DNA of 64,000 nt. Source: Elusimicrobiota bacterium (GTDB lineage: Bacteria; Elusimicrobiota; Elusimicrobia; UBA1565; UBA9628). Position numbers and translations under genes: made by a program. This document shows, in pieces, positions 32,766 through 41,065 of this stretch (position 1 is the stretch's first letter; every line of letters begins with the position of its first letter). The DNA lies in the NCBI GenBank assembly GCA_016218545.1, contig JACRDQ010000006.1, positions 41,339 through 105,338 on the forward strand. The letters are read 5' to 3'. Under the pieces are notes generated by a model. That model searched no databases and was not told where the DNA came from. It worked only from the letters and a program-made list of their open reading frames with translations.

Positions 32766-33494
32766 ATGCCGACCTTCCTGCTCAGCGTCCTCCTCGCCTT
32801 CGCTTGCCCTGCCGCGGCCGGGCCGTTCCCGGCCTCCCTCGACGGACTCTTCGACGGCAAGGCGAAGGTCGAGGTGGACCTCATCCCCAGGTTCCAGCCC
32901 AAGAGCCTGGTCCAGCCTCACCCGGGGACCGCCCCAGCCTTCGTCGCGGTCAAAGTGGAGCTGAGCGTCCTTCCGGTCTCGGACTTCGACCGGCAGGCCC
33001 AGGTCGTAGACGCCGGCCTCAAGGTCCTGCTGCGGGAGCACGGCTTCATCCGGGACATGTCCTCTGAGCCCGAGCTCCTCGACAGTCCCGGCCAGATCCC
33101 GCAGGACCCGGGCCCGAGGCCTTTCGTTTACGAGGTCCGGGGCTTCATGCCCGCAGGAAGCTTCCCCGCCTCAAGCCGGGCCGGGCTCAAGGCGGCCAGG
33201 GATGACAAGCGCCCCGCCCCGTCCGAGGACGAGTCGGCTCTCCTCTCCGTGCTCATCGCGAACCTCAACCGGATGCTCGCGGTCCCGGGAGTCGCGGCCG
33301 CAGGCCTCGGCTGGGACTGCCTGGCCAAGGGCGAGCACCTCCACGTCCTGCCGCACCATCCCGCGATCGTGGTCGAGACCGCCCGGCACGCCGTGCCTGC
33401 GTCGGTCCGCAGCGCGCTCCTGGGCGCCCTGCCGGAGCTCAGGGACGCCCCCCTCTTCGTCGGCGTCCGACCCCGGCCCTACCCGGCGTTCTGA
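32766..33494 (+). CDS. Secreted protein of unknown function
   Basis: 242 residues from the ATG at 32766, which gives a clean signal peptide (MPTFLLSVLLAFACPAAAG). An in-frame ATG 48 bp upstream would bury that signal and is disfavoured. I recognise no domain. Visible features are a 'KVEVDLIPRFQPKSL' N-terminal segment, an acidic hinge near residue 150 and a C-terminal 'VRPRPYPAF'. Two cysteines occur, one in the signal peptide and one in 'GWDCLAKG'. It stands alone between the phosphatase and caspase genes. Confidence 0.7.
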   Translation: MPTFLLSVLLAFACPAAAGPFPASLDGLFDGKAKVEVDLIPRFQPKSLVQPHPGTAPAFVAVKVELSVLPVSDFDRQAQVVDAGLKVLLREHGFIRDMSSEPELLDSPGQIPQDPGPRPFVYEVRGFMPAGSFPASSRAGLKAARDDKRPAPSEDESALLSVLIANLNRMLAVPGVAAAGLGWDCLAKGEHLHVLPHHPAIVVETARHAVPASVRSALLGALPELRDAPLFVGVRPRPYPAF

Positions 33495-33545
33495 ACCGCC
33501 CCAGCGCGTCCTCCCGCGTCCGGGGAATGTGCTAGCATAGACGCG

Positions 33546-35033
33546 ATGATGATGAGAAGCTCGGCGTTCCTCGTCCTGCTCGCTGCCTGCCTTTCCTTCG
33601 CCGCCTGCGCGCCTGCCATCAGGAGGGCCGCCAGCGATGGTCGGACTGCCGATGTGCTCAAGGAGCTCGACAGAGGCGCCAAGATCGACGCCCCGCTCGA
33701 CGGCTGGGGAGAGACCGCGCTCGGCGCCGCGGCCAGGAACGGCAGACTCGACACGATGAAGGCCCTGCTGGACCGGGGCGCTGACCCGAACGCGAGCGCG
33801 GGAGACGCCATGCACGGCGCGGCGTACGCCGGGCAGATCGAAGCGCTCCGCCTCCTGCTCGACCGCGGCGGCGACATCAACCTTCCGGATGACGGGCCAG
33901 GAGCCACGCCCGTCATGGACGCGGCCTCCTCCGGGAAACTGGATGCGCTCAAATTCCTCGCGGAGCGGGGAGCGGACCTCAACGCGCGCAACAAGTATAA
34001 CGGCACGGTCATCGCCTTGGCCGCCTACTTCGGGCACGCCGAGATGGTGCGCTACCTGCTCTCCAAGGGAGTGGACGCCGAGATTTCCTGGGGTCAGCAG
34101 GGCACGCCGGTCGAAGCAGCGGAGAAGCAAGGGCACCCCGAGATCGCGGCCATGATCCGGGAGGAGCTGACCCGACGCAAGCCCGCGGCTCCCGCCGCCG
34201 GCCTCGATGCCGAGTCCGTGCGCCGCATCGTGGAACAGGCGGTCCAAGCGGCGAAGCCCGGGACGCCGGCGGTGCAGGCCGCGGCCCCGGAACGGCCGAG
34301 TTATCGTCTCGCGGAGGACCCGGCGAACTACGCGGTGGTCGTGGGCATCGAGAAGTACCCCGACCTTCCCGACGCCCGGTTCGCCGAGAACGACGCCCGC
34401 GCCATGCGCGAGCATCTGCTCGCGCTCGGCTTCCCATCCCGGAACATCGCCCTGCTCACGGGGACGCAGGCCAGCCGCGCGGCGCTGGTGAAGAACCTGG
34501 AGGCATGGCTGGCGCGCAACGTCGGCGAGAAGTCCACCGTCGCCTTCTACTACTCGGGCCACGGCGCCCCGGACCTCAAGACCGGTGACGCCTACCTCGT
34601 GCCCGCGGACGGAGATCCCGCGTATCTCGAGGAGACCGGCTACCCGCTCAAGCGCCTCTACCAGAAGCTCAACGCCCTGCCCGCGGCCAGGCTCATCGTG
34701 ATGCTCGACTCGTGCTTCTCCGGGACGGGCGAGCGCTCTGTGGTCCCCAAAGGCACGCGCCCTCTCGTGCCCCGCGTCAGCCTGGGTGGTCCAGGCCGGA
34801 TCACGGTGCTCGCCGCTTCGCAGGCCGACCAAGCCTCAGGCGCCTACGAGGAAGGGGCTCATGGTCTCTTCACCTATTTCCTGCTCAAGGGCCTCGATGG
34901 GGCGGCCGGCCCGGCCGTGACCGCCGGCGCGCTCCACGACTACCTCACGCCCAAGGTGCGCGACGAGGCCAAGCGCGCCAACCGGGACCAGACGCCGCAG
35001 CTGCAAGGCGACCCTGGGATGCGGCTGCGCTGA
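33546..35033 (+). CDS. Lipoprotein with ankyrin repeats and a caspase-like (C14) protease domain
   Basis: 495 residues. A lipoprotein signal with lipobox 'LSFAAC' gives an acylated Cys about residue 21. Residues about 25-205 are five or six ankyrin repeats ('GETALGAAARNGRLDTMKALL', 'DRGADPN'). After a short linker, residues about 265-495 are a caspase/metacaspase fold: 'YAVVVGIEKYPDLPDARFAENDA' is the classic start, 'YYSGHGAPD' holds the catalytic His and 'VMLDSCFSG' the catalytic Cys. It would sit on the periplasmic face of a membrane, with the ankyrin part choosing partners. Bacterial caspase homologues act in stress and conflict responses; a lipoprotein ankyrin-caspase is unusual. Confidence 0.9.
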   Translation: MMMRSSAFLVLLAACLSFAACAPAIRRAASDGRTADVLKELDRGAKIDAPLDGWGETALGAAARNGRLDTMKALLDRGADPNASAGDAMHGAAYAGQIEALRLLLDRGGDINLPDDGPGATPVMDAASSGKLDALKFLAERGADLNARNKYNGTVIALAAYFGHAEMVRYLLSKGVDAEISWGQQGTPVEAAEKQGHPEIAAMIREELTRRKPAAPAAGLDAESVRRIVEQAVQAAKPGTPAVQAAAPERPSYRLAEDPANYAVVVGIEKYPDLPDARFAENDARAMREHLLALGFPSRNIALLTGTQASRAALVKNLEAWLARNVGEKSTVAFYYSGHGAPDLKTGDAYLVPADGDPAYLEETGYPLKRLYQKLNALPAARLIVMLDSCFSGTGERSVVPKGTRPLVPRVSLGGPGRITVLAASQADQASGAYEEGAHGLFTYFLLKGLDGAAGPAVTAGALHDYLTPKVRDEAKRANRDQTPQLQGDPGMRLR

Positions 35034-35046
35034 GCGGCCCGGAAGG

Positions 35047-36081
35047 CTACGGGAACGGGACCAGGCGCCGCAGGCCGTGGCCGAGGATCACGGGATAGAG
35101 GGCCAGGTTGCGGGCCATGGCGGCGGGCCAGCAGTAGCCGGGGACCTCGGGCCTCCCTCCTGCCTTGACCTCGGCCAGGCAGAGGCCGAGCTTCCGGAGA
35201 TGCGACGGGCCGAAGGGACCGTCATGGATTCTTCCGATGATCTCCAGCGGCAGGCCCGCTCCGCCGTGCAGGGCCCCGACCCAGGCTCCCACGATGGCCG
35301 CGATGGTGTCCGTGTCCCCTCCGGCAGCGATGGTCGCTGCCACGGCACCGAGGGGCTCGGCCCCGTAGCGGACGAAGCAACAGGCGGCCAGCGCAGCGGT
35401 GTGCACGCTGTAGCCCGAGTTGCCGAGCTCCTTGCCTGCCTCGGCAGGAGCGAGGTCCCGGCCTGCCAAGGCCAGGCCGCGCTCAAGGGCCTCCCTCAAG
35501 GAAGGCTCCTCCACCACCTCCATGGCCTTGGCCGCCAGAGCCAGGCGGTCGTCACGAGGCCCTGCCGAGGCGCAAAGCCCTGCCAGCTCGGCCGCGAACA
35601 GGGCGGCTTCCACGGCGCGAGGGTCCGTATGCGTGACCAGGGCCAGGCTCCGGCCGAAGGTCCGGCGCTCTCCGGGCTTGTCATGGAAGAAGACTCCGAC
35701 CACGGCCGCGCGCATGGCCGCGCCGTTGCCGGCCGAGGCTACGCCGCTCACCTTGAAGCCCAGGCCGATGCGCAGGCACGCCCTGACCGTGGCCAGGCCC
35801 ACGCCCCAGGGCAGGCGGAGGAACCAGCCTAGGAGCGACCTCCGGAACGCCCGGGCGCAGGCCTCAGGATCGTCGGGATGGCGGGCCAGGCTCTGGGCTA
35901 CGAGCGCGCTCTGCTCCGTGTCGTCCGAGACGAAACCCAGGCTTCCCAACAGGTGAAAACGCTCCACCCTGCCGAACCGGCGGAGGATGACCGCGCTGGA
36001 AAGCCCTTCGGCCGGCAGGCCGAGGCTGTCGCCCAGGGCCGTGCCCAGCAGGACTCCGGTCAGCCGGTCCGAAAGCTCCAT
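35047..36081 (-). CDS. ADP-ribosylglycohydrolase (DraG-like)
   Basis: 344 residues. The fold's metal-binding motifs are present: 'GTALGDSLGLPAEG' at the N-terminus, 'SDDTEQSALVAQ' and 'AGGDTDTIAAIVGA' near the C-terminus; these hold two Mg2+/Mn2+ ions in DraG/ARH enzymes that remove ADP-ribose from proteins. The start ATG is 2 bp after the CHASE2 cyclase stop, so the two are probably co-transcribed. True DraG controls NifH; here no DraT is seen and the NifH-like gene is far away, so a different target is likely. Confidence 0.9.
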   Translation of the reverse strand: MELSDRLTGVLLGTALGDSLGLPAEGLSSAVILRRFGRVERFHLLGSLGFVSDDTEQSALVAQSLARHPDDPEACARAFRRSLLGWFLRLPWGVGLATVRACLRIGLGFKVSGVASAGNGAAMRAAVVGVFFHDKPGERRTFGRSLALVTHTDPRAVEAALFAAELAGLCASAGPRDDRLALAAKAMEVVEEPSLREALERGLALAGRDLAPAEAGKELGNSGYSVHTAALAACCFVRYGAEPLGAVAATIAAGGDTDTIAAIVGAWVGALHGGAGLPLEIIGRIHDGPFGPSHLRKLGLCLAEVKAGGRPEVPGYCWPAAMARNLALYPVILGHGLRRLVPFP

Positions 36082-36083
36082 GC

Positions 36084-38318
36084 CTACTTGGACGTGGCCA
36101 CGTAGACCCCGTCCCAATCGCTCTCCGGCGGATTCTCGCGGAAGGCCTGGATGCGCTCGGCGTAGAGGTCGTGCAGGACCTTGAGGGAAGGCTCGAGCTT
36201 CCGGCACCGGCCGAGGAGCTCCACGGCCTGGCCCCATTTCTGGCCGCGGTAGGAAGCGAGCATGGCGTCGTGGGCCAGCTGGAGCTCCTGGAAGACGGGA
36301 CTCTCTTTGACGCCCGCGTCCCCGAGCAGGGTGAAGATGCGCACGGGCTGGAGCTTGCCCTTGACCCTGATGAGGTCGAGCTCGAGAAAAGCGAAGTCCT
36401 GGGCCATCTCCCGCGTGCTCCCGCCGACCACGATCTTGACCCCATAGTACTTGGACTGCCCTTCGAGGCGCGAAGCGAGGTTGACGTCGTCGCCCAGCAC
36501 CGAGTAACCGAAGCGCTGTTCGGACCCGAGGTTGCCCACCACGGCGTCTCCGGTGTTGAGGCCGGTGCCGATCTTGATGGCCAGGTGCTTGCGGCCCGCG
36601 GCCAGGGCCTCGGCCTCCCAGGCCTTGTTGAGCTCAGCGAGCCGCGCGTGCATCTCCAGGGCGGCCCGGCAGGCGTTGGCCGCGTGCCCCGGGTCGTCGA
36701 GCGGGGCGTTCCAGAAGGCCATGATGCAGTCGCCGATGTACTTGTCGATGCAGCCCTTGTGCTTCATGATGATCTCGGTCATCGGGGTGAGGAAGCCGTT
36801 GATGAGGCGCGTCAGGCCGATGGGGTCGCAAGCCTCCGAGATGGTCGTAAACCCCCTGATGTCGCAGAAGTGGATGGTGATGTTGCGCAGCTCGCCGCCG
36901 AGCTGGAGCTTCTCGGGATGGGCCGCGAGCTGCTCGACGAGCACGGGGGGCAGGTACTGCCCGAAGGCGCCGCGGATGTGCTTCTTCTCGCCCTCGGTCT
37001 TGAGGTAGCCCATCAGCGAGGCCACGGTGTAGACCGCGAGCACGGTCAGGCTGGGGAAGACCGGGTCGAGCATGAAGTGCAGGTCGGAATAGCTGTGCCA
37101 GGAGAACGCCACGGCGCCGCCGATGGAGGCCAGGCTCAAGCCCAGGCACAGGGCCGCGCCCAGGCGCGGCAGGAGGAAGATGAGGGCCAGGCCCATGGCC
37201 AGGAGGAAGACGACCTCGGCTCCGGAGGCCCAGTCCGGCCGCTTGAGGTTGTCGTCGACCAGGACCTGCTCGACGATGTTGGCGTGGATCTCCACTCCGG
37301 GGGTCACCGGCTCCGTGGGGGTCACGCGCAGGTCCATGAGGCCCAAGGCGCTCGTGCCCACGAACACGATGGCGCCTTCCAGGTCCCCCTGCGGGATGCC
37401 CCCCTCGAGGACCTTCCACGCGGGGATGGTGCGCTTGGGGTTCCTGCGGGAGAAGTGGACCCAGATCCTGCCCCAGGCGTCCGTGGGGATGACGAACTGG
37501 CCCACCTTCACGGCCACGATGCCGGTGTGGCCCCCGGTGTCGTCCTCGTCGCTGGCTCCCACGGATTTCACCATCACGTTCTTGACGCCCTGGGCGGCCC
37601 GGAGCGCCTCGAGGGCCAGGCTCGGGACGAGCACGCTGCCCCTGCGCATGAGGAGGGGCGCCCGCCGGACCACGCCGTCGCGCTCCGCCATGAAGCTGAA
37701 GCAGCCGTTGCCCGAAGCCGCCTCCTCGAGGACCGGGAGGTTGACCACCGCGCCGGGATAGTCCGGGACGTAGCTCAAGGGGCTGTCCCCGCCGTAGCCG
37801 AAGGCGGCCTTCACGGCCGGGACCTTGTCATTGGGAGTGGGCACGACCGTGAACCCGGTCACCACGTTGGCCCGGCGGAAAGCCTTGGCCAGGACCTTCT
37901 CGTGGTCGGGCAGGGACTTGGCGCGCGCCTTGAGGCTGTCGGTGTCCGGCCCGGCGGGCCAGAACCTGACCACGGTCCCGGGAGAGGTCCGGTCAGGCTC
38001 GGCGAAGACCATGTCGAAGACGATGGTGGAGACGCCCAGATCGGAGAGCTTGGTCACGAGCCTGGCCACCAGGGTGCGCGGCCAGGGCCACTGGCCCAGG
38101 CGCTCAAGGCTCTCGTCGTCGAGGTCGATGACCCGGACCGGCGTCTCCTGGTAAGGCCGCGGCTTGAGCCGCTGGTAGTAGTCGAAGACCTTGCACTGGA
38201 AGTCCTCGATCCACCCGAAGCCCGAGACCCTGAGAACCAGGGCCAGGACCAGGACGATCAGCGGGGCCGTGTAGCCGGGGAAGAAGCGCTGTATCTTCGT
38301 AGTGTTACCACTATACAA
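36084..38318 (-). CDS. CHASE2-domain class III adenylate cyclase (copy B)
   Basis: 744 residues from a TTG at 38318, chosen because no ATG or GTG in frame lies closer and the frame upstream runs into the divergent gene. Architecture equals copy A: a membrane helix, CHASE2 ('RVIDLDDESLERLGQWPWPR'), three membrane helices, then the cyclase with 'FCDIRGFTTIS', 'DKYIGDCIMAFW' and 'GDDVNLASRLE', so cAMP is predicted. The tail again ends in 'DWDGVYVATSK'. It is divergent from its Slam-like and FecR partners with only 31 bp between, so one short region must hold both promoters. The ADP-ribosylglycohydrolase gene follows 2 bp downstream. Confidence 0.9.
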   Translation of the reverse strand: MYSGNTTKIQRFFPGYTAPLIVLVLALVLRVSGFGWIEDFQCKVFDYYQRLKPRPYQETPVRVIDLDDESLERLGQWPWPRTLVARLVTKLSDLGVSTIVFDMVFAEPDRTSPGTVVRFWPAGPDTDSLKARAKSLPDHEKVLAKAFRRANVVTGFTVVPTPNDKVPAVKAAFGYGGDSPLSYVPDYPGAVVNLPVLEEAASGNGCFSFMAERDGVVRRAPLLMRRGSVLVPSLALEALRAAQGVKNVMVKSVGASDEDDTGGHTGIVAVKVGQFVIPTDAWGRIWVHFSRRNPKRTIPAWKVLEGGIPQGDLEGAIVFVGTSALGLMDLRVTPTEPVTPGVEIHANIVEQVLVDDNLKRPDWASGAEVVFLLAMGLALIFLLPRLGAALCLGLSLASIGGAVAFSWHSYSDLHFMLDPVFPSLTVLAVYTVASLMGYLKTEGEKKHIRGAFGQYLPPVLVEQLAAHPEKLQLGGELRNITIHFCDIRGFTTISEACDPIGLTRLINGFLTPMTEIIMKHKGCIDKYIGDCIMAFWNAPLDDPGHAANACRAALEMHARLAELNKAWEAEALAAGRKHLAIKIGTGLNTGDAVVGNLGSEQRFGYSVLGDDVNLASRLEGQSKYYGVKIVVGGSTREMAQDFAFLELDLIRVKGKLQPVRIFTLLGDAGVKESPVFQELQLAHDAMLASYRGQKWGQAVELLGRCRKLEPSLKVLHDLYAERIQAFRENPPESDWDGVYVATSK

Positions 38319-38349
38319 AGTGGGTCTATCATTGTAAAATCCGGTACCT

Positions 38350-39753
38350 ATGAATTTCCTGTTTCTTCTGAGCCTCATCTTCCAAGCCCCGGCCTTCGCC
38401 GCAGCCCCGCCCCAGCCCACCGGCGCCGAGGAGGTCATCGGCCGCCAGGCTCCCTCCACCCTGCAGGAGAAGGAGCGGGAGCGCAAGGCCGCCCAGGCCG
38501 CTGCCGAGCGCAAGGCCGTGGAAGGCGACCGCGTCGCTTTCGCCCAGGTCCTGGCCGACCCGGACAACATCGACCTCAACTACCGCTACGCCCGCACCCA
38601 GATCGCGGCGGGCGACGTCAAGGGCGCGGCCGCCACCCTCGAGCGCATCCTCATGGTGGACCCGAGCCTGCACCGCGTGCGCCTCCTCTACGCCCTGGCC
38701 CTCTACCGCCTCGACAACCTCAACGAGGCCAAGCGGGAGCTCGACGCCTTGAGCGCCCTCTCCCTGCCCCCGAAACTCGCCGCGGAGCTCTCGGACCTCT
38801 CCAACCTCATCACCAAACGGCTGCGCAGCACCCACGTGGACGTGATGATCGGAGCGGGGTTCGACTACGACTCCAACCGCAGCGCCACCCCAGGCTCGGA
38901 GCAGCTCCTCTTCGCCGACAACTTCATCGCCCTGACCCCGGTCAATCCCGTGACCGAGGACACCGCCATGATCGGGCTCGGCACGGTCCGCGTCACCCAC
39001 GACGCGGGCACGCAGAACGGGCACGAGGTCTTCGGCGGCTTCGGCTGGTACCGGGCAGAGCAGACCGTCCACGACAACCTCGACCTGCAGGTCTTCAGCA
39101 TCGACCACGGCTGGATCCTCAAGTTCGGACGCAACACCCTGACGCCCAAGGTCAACTGGGACCACGTCTACCTCTCCGAGGAGAAGTTCCTCGAGCGCCC
39201 CGCCATCAGCCTCAGGTACGACCGCCGGCTTTCGGATCGGCTCGGCCTCGACTTCGAGATGAAGCTCGCCGACGACATCTACTTCCGGACCTCCGGCGTG
39301 CCCCGGGCAGAGGAGCGTTCCGGCCGGCAGTGGGACTTCGCGCTGGGTCTCGGCTACGTCCTCAGCCCCGCCGCCAGGGTCCACGGGGGCTACACCTTGA
39401 CCGGGAAGAACGTGGAGGACAAGTCGTTCGAGTACAACGCCTTCGACCGGCACTCCGTCAACACGAGCCTCTCCTACCTGCTCGGCAAGGGAATGTTCCT
39501 CCTCGTGTCAGGCATCATGGACATCGACCGCTACGACGCGCGCGACCCCATGATCGGGGTCAAGGTCCGGGACGACCTCACCTACAGGGCGCGCCTGACC
39601 TTCGGCACGCCGCTCGGCTTCATCCACAAGCACTTCAAGGACTTCACGTTCACCCAGTCCTACGAGTACTACCGGGCCGAGTCCAACATCACCAATTACG
39701 CCTACGACAACAACAAGCTCTCGTCGCTCGTCACCTACAAGTGGGGGTGGTAG
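38350..39753 (+). CDS. TPR plus outer-membrane beta-barrel protein, Slam-like (copy B)
   Basis: 467 residues, the same length as copy A and clearly paralogous: signal peptide (1-17), 'LADPDNIDLNYRYARTQIAA' and 'LLYALALYRLDNLNEAKREL' in the TPR part, then an aromatic-rich barrel ending 'SSLVTYKWGW'. The expected place is the outer membrane, with the TPR part in the periplasm holding the client. The FecR gene starts 4 bp after its stop. The start is the ATG at 38350. Confidence 0.82.
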   Translation: MNFLFLLSLIFQAPAFAAAPPQPTGAEEVIGRQAPSTLQEKERERKAAQAAAERKAVEGDRVAFAQVLADPDNIDLNYRYARTQIAAGDVKGAAATLERILMVDPSLHRVRLLYALALYRLDNLNEAKRELDALSALSLPPKLAAELSDLSNLITKRLRSTHVDVMIGAGFDYDSNRSATPGSEQLLFADNFIALTPVNPVTEDTAMIGLGTVRVTHDAGTQNGHEVFGGFGWYRAEQTVHDNLDLQVFSIDHGWILKFGRNTLTPKVNWDHVYLSEEKFLERPAISLRYDRRLSDRLGLDFEMKLADDIYFRTSGVPRAEERSGRQWDFALGLGYVLSPAARVHGGYTLTGKNVEDKSFEYNAFDRHSVNTSLSYLLGKGMFLLVSGIMDIDRYDARDPMIGVKVRDDLTYRARLTFGTPLGFIHKHFKDFTFTQSYEYYRAESNITNYAYDNNKLSSLVTYKWGW

Positions 39754-39756
39754 AAC

Positions 39757-41052
39757 ATGAGACTCTTCCTCATCCCGGCCGTCGTCCTCTTCCTCGTTCC
39801 CTCCGCTCAAGCCCAGCTCACGAAGATCGGAGCCGCGGGCGCCGTGCGCGGCAGCGTCTCGGCCATGGCCCCTGGCCAGGCCGTGGGCCGCGTCATGGAG
39901 AGCGGCAAGGAGGTCTACCTGCGCGACGCGGTCACCACGGACGCCGACGGCCGCATGCAGGTCCTCCTCCTCGACGAGACCGTCTTCACCATCGGCCCCA
40001 ACAGCTCGCTGACCCTCGACGAATTCGTCTACGACCCGGCCAAGGGCGCGGGAAGGATGACCGCCCGCGTGACGAAAGGGGTCTTCCGCTTCGTCACGGG
40101 CAAGATCGCCCGCGAGACCCCCTCCAACATGAGGGTCAAGCTCCCGGTCGGCGTCATCGGCATCCGCGGCACCATCGTGGCGGCCAAGATCTTCTCCCCG
40201 ACCAAGGTCACGGCCATCCTCGTGGGCCCGGGGCCCAGGAACAACGCCTCGGAAAGGCCGGGAGCCATGGTGGTCTCGGCCGGAGGCCAGGACTCGAGCG
40301 CCAGCAGGCCGGGCATGGCCATCGATGTGACGCCTGCGGGCCCCTCGGCGCCCTACATCGCGCCGCCGAGCCTGGTCAACGAGGTCGCAAGCGCCCTTGC
40401 GCCCAAGTCCGACGAGCCTGCCTCAGGCTCGGGCGGAGGAAGCTCGGGGAGCGGGTCCGGGACCGCGTCCTCATCCGAAGGCTCGGCGACCGAAGAATCG
40501 GGCCAGACCACGGCCGGCGCCCTGGGAGACCTCTCGAACACGGATTCCATCGCCGAGGCCACGCAGGACAACTCCAACATCACGGAGAACGCCTCCCAGT
40601 CCACCCTCGGCGGTGCGGCCATCGTCGACGGCCTCTCCAAATGGGACGACGTCCGGACGGTCCAGACCGGCAGCGGCTATTATTCCGGCAGCGGCTCCTT
40701 CGTCTGCTCGGGCGGCGCCTGCGGAGGGTCGTGGACGGGCGTGGTGAGCTTCCAGATGGATATCGATTTCGTCAGCCGCACGATCGCAGGAGGCGGCTCG
40801 CAGATCCTCCTCCTCGGCGCGGGAGGCCTCAACGGTCAGATGACCAACCTGTCCTCGTTCTCGTACGACAGCCTCTCCGGGAACGCCAGTTGGCTGCTCA
40901 ATGCCGGCAACGCCTCGAACTCCTACTTCTACGGTTCCCAGATCGAGCTGATGAACGCCAGCGGCAAGGCAGCGGCTCAAGCGAAGGTCACCGCTGCCTT
41001 CAACGACGGCTCAGCATTGGGCACGGGCTACGCCACCGGGAACTTCTACTGA
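39757..41052 (+). CDS. Secreted FecR-domain protein with one C-terminal repeat (copy B)
   Basis: 431 residues. A signal peptide (1-19, ending AQA) is followed by the FecR domain ('AVTTDADGRMQVLLLDETVF', 'GVIGIRGTIVAA'), a Gly/Ser/Thr-rich linker (about 215-285) and a single C-terminal module ('WDDVRTVQTGSGYYSGSGSF', Cys-x4-Cys) that matches the first of the nine modules in copy A, including the opening WDDVRTV. It looks like the short form of the same family. It faces the GT-C/TPR gene convergently with a 13-bp gap. Confidence 0.85.
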   Translation: MRLFLIPAVVLFLVPSAQAQLTKIGAAGAVRGSVSAMAPGQAVGRVMESGKEVYLRDAVTTDADGRMQVLLLDETVFTIGPNSSLTLDEFVYDPAKGAGRMTARVTKGVFRFVTGKIARETPSNMRVKLPVGVIGIRGTIVAAKIFSPTKVTAILVGPGPRNNASERPGAMVVSAGGQDSSASRPGMAIDVTPAGPSAPYIAPPSLVNEVASALAPKSDEPASGSGGGSSGSGSGTASSSEGSATEESGQTTAGALGDLSNTDSIAEATQDNSNITENASQSTLGGAAIVDGLSKWDDVRTVQTGSGYYSGSGSFVCSGGACGGSWTGVVSFQMDIDFVSRTIAGGGSQILLLGAGGLNGQMTNLSSFSYDSLSGNASWLLNAGNASNSYFYGSQIELMNASGKAAAQAKVTAAFNDGSALGTGYATGNFY

Positions 41053-41065
41053 GCCCGGAGCCCGC

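Noticed and set aside
35047..36081. DraG control of the NifH-like protein
   Set aside because: No DraT gene is present and the gene pairs with the cyclase, 16 kb away. The NifH-like Arg is conserved, but that alone does not link them.
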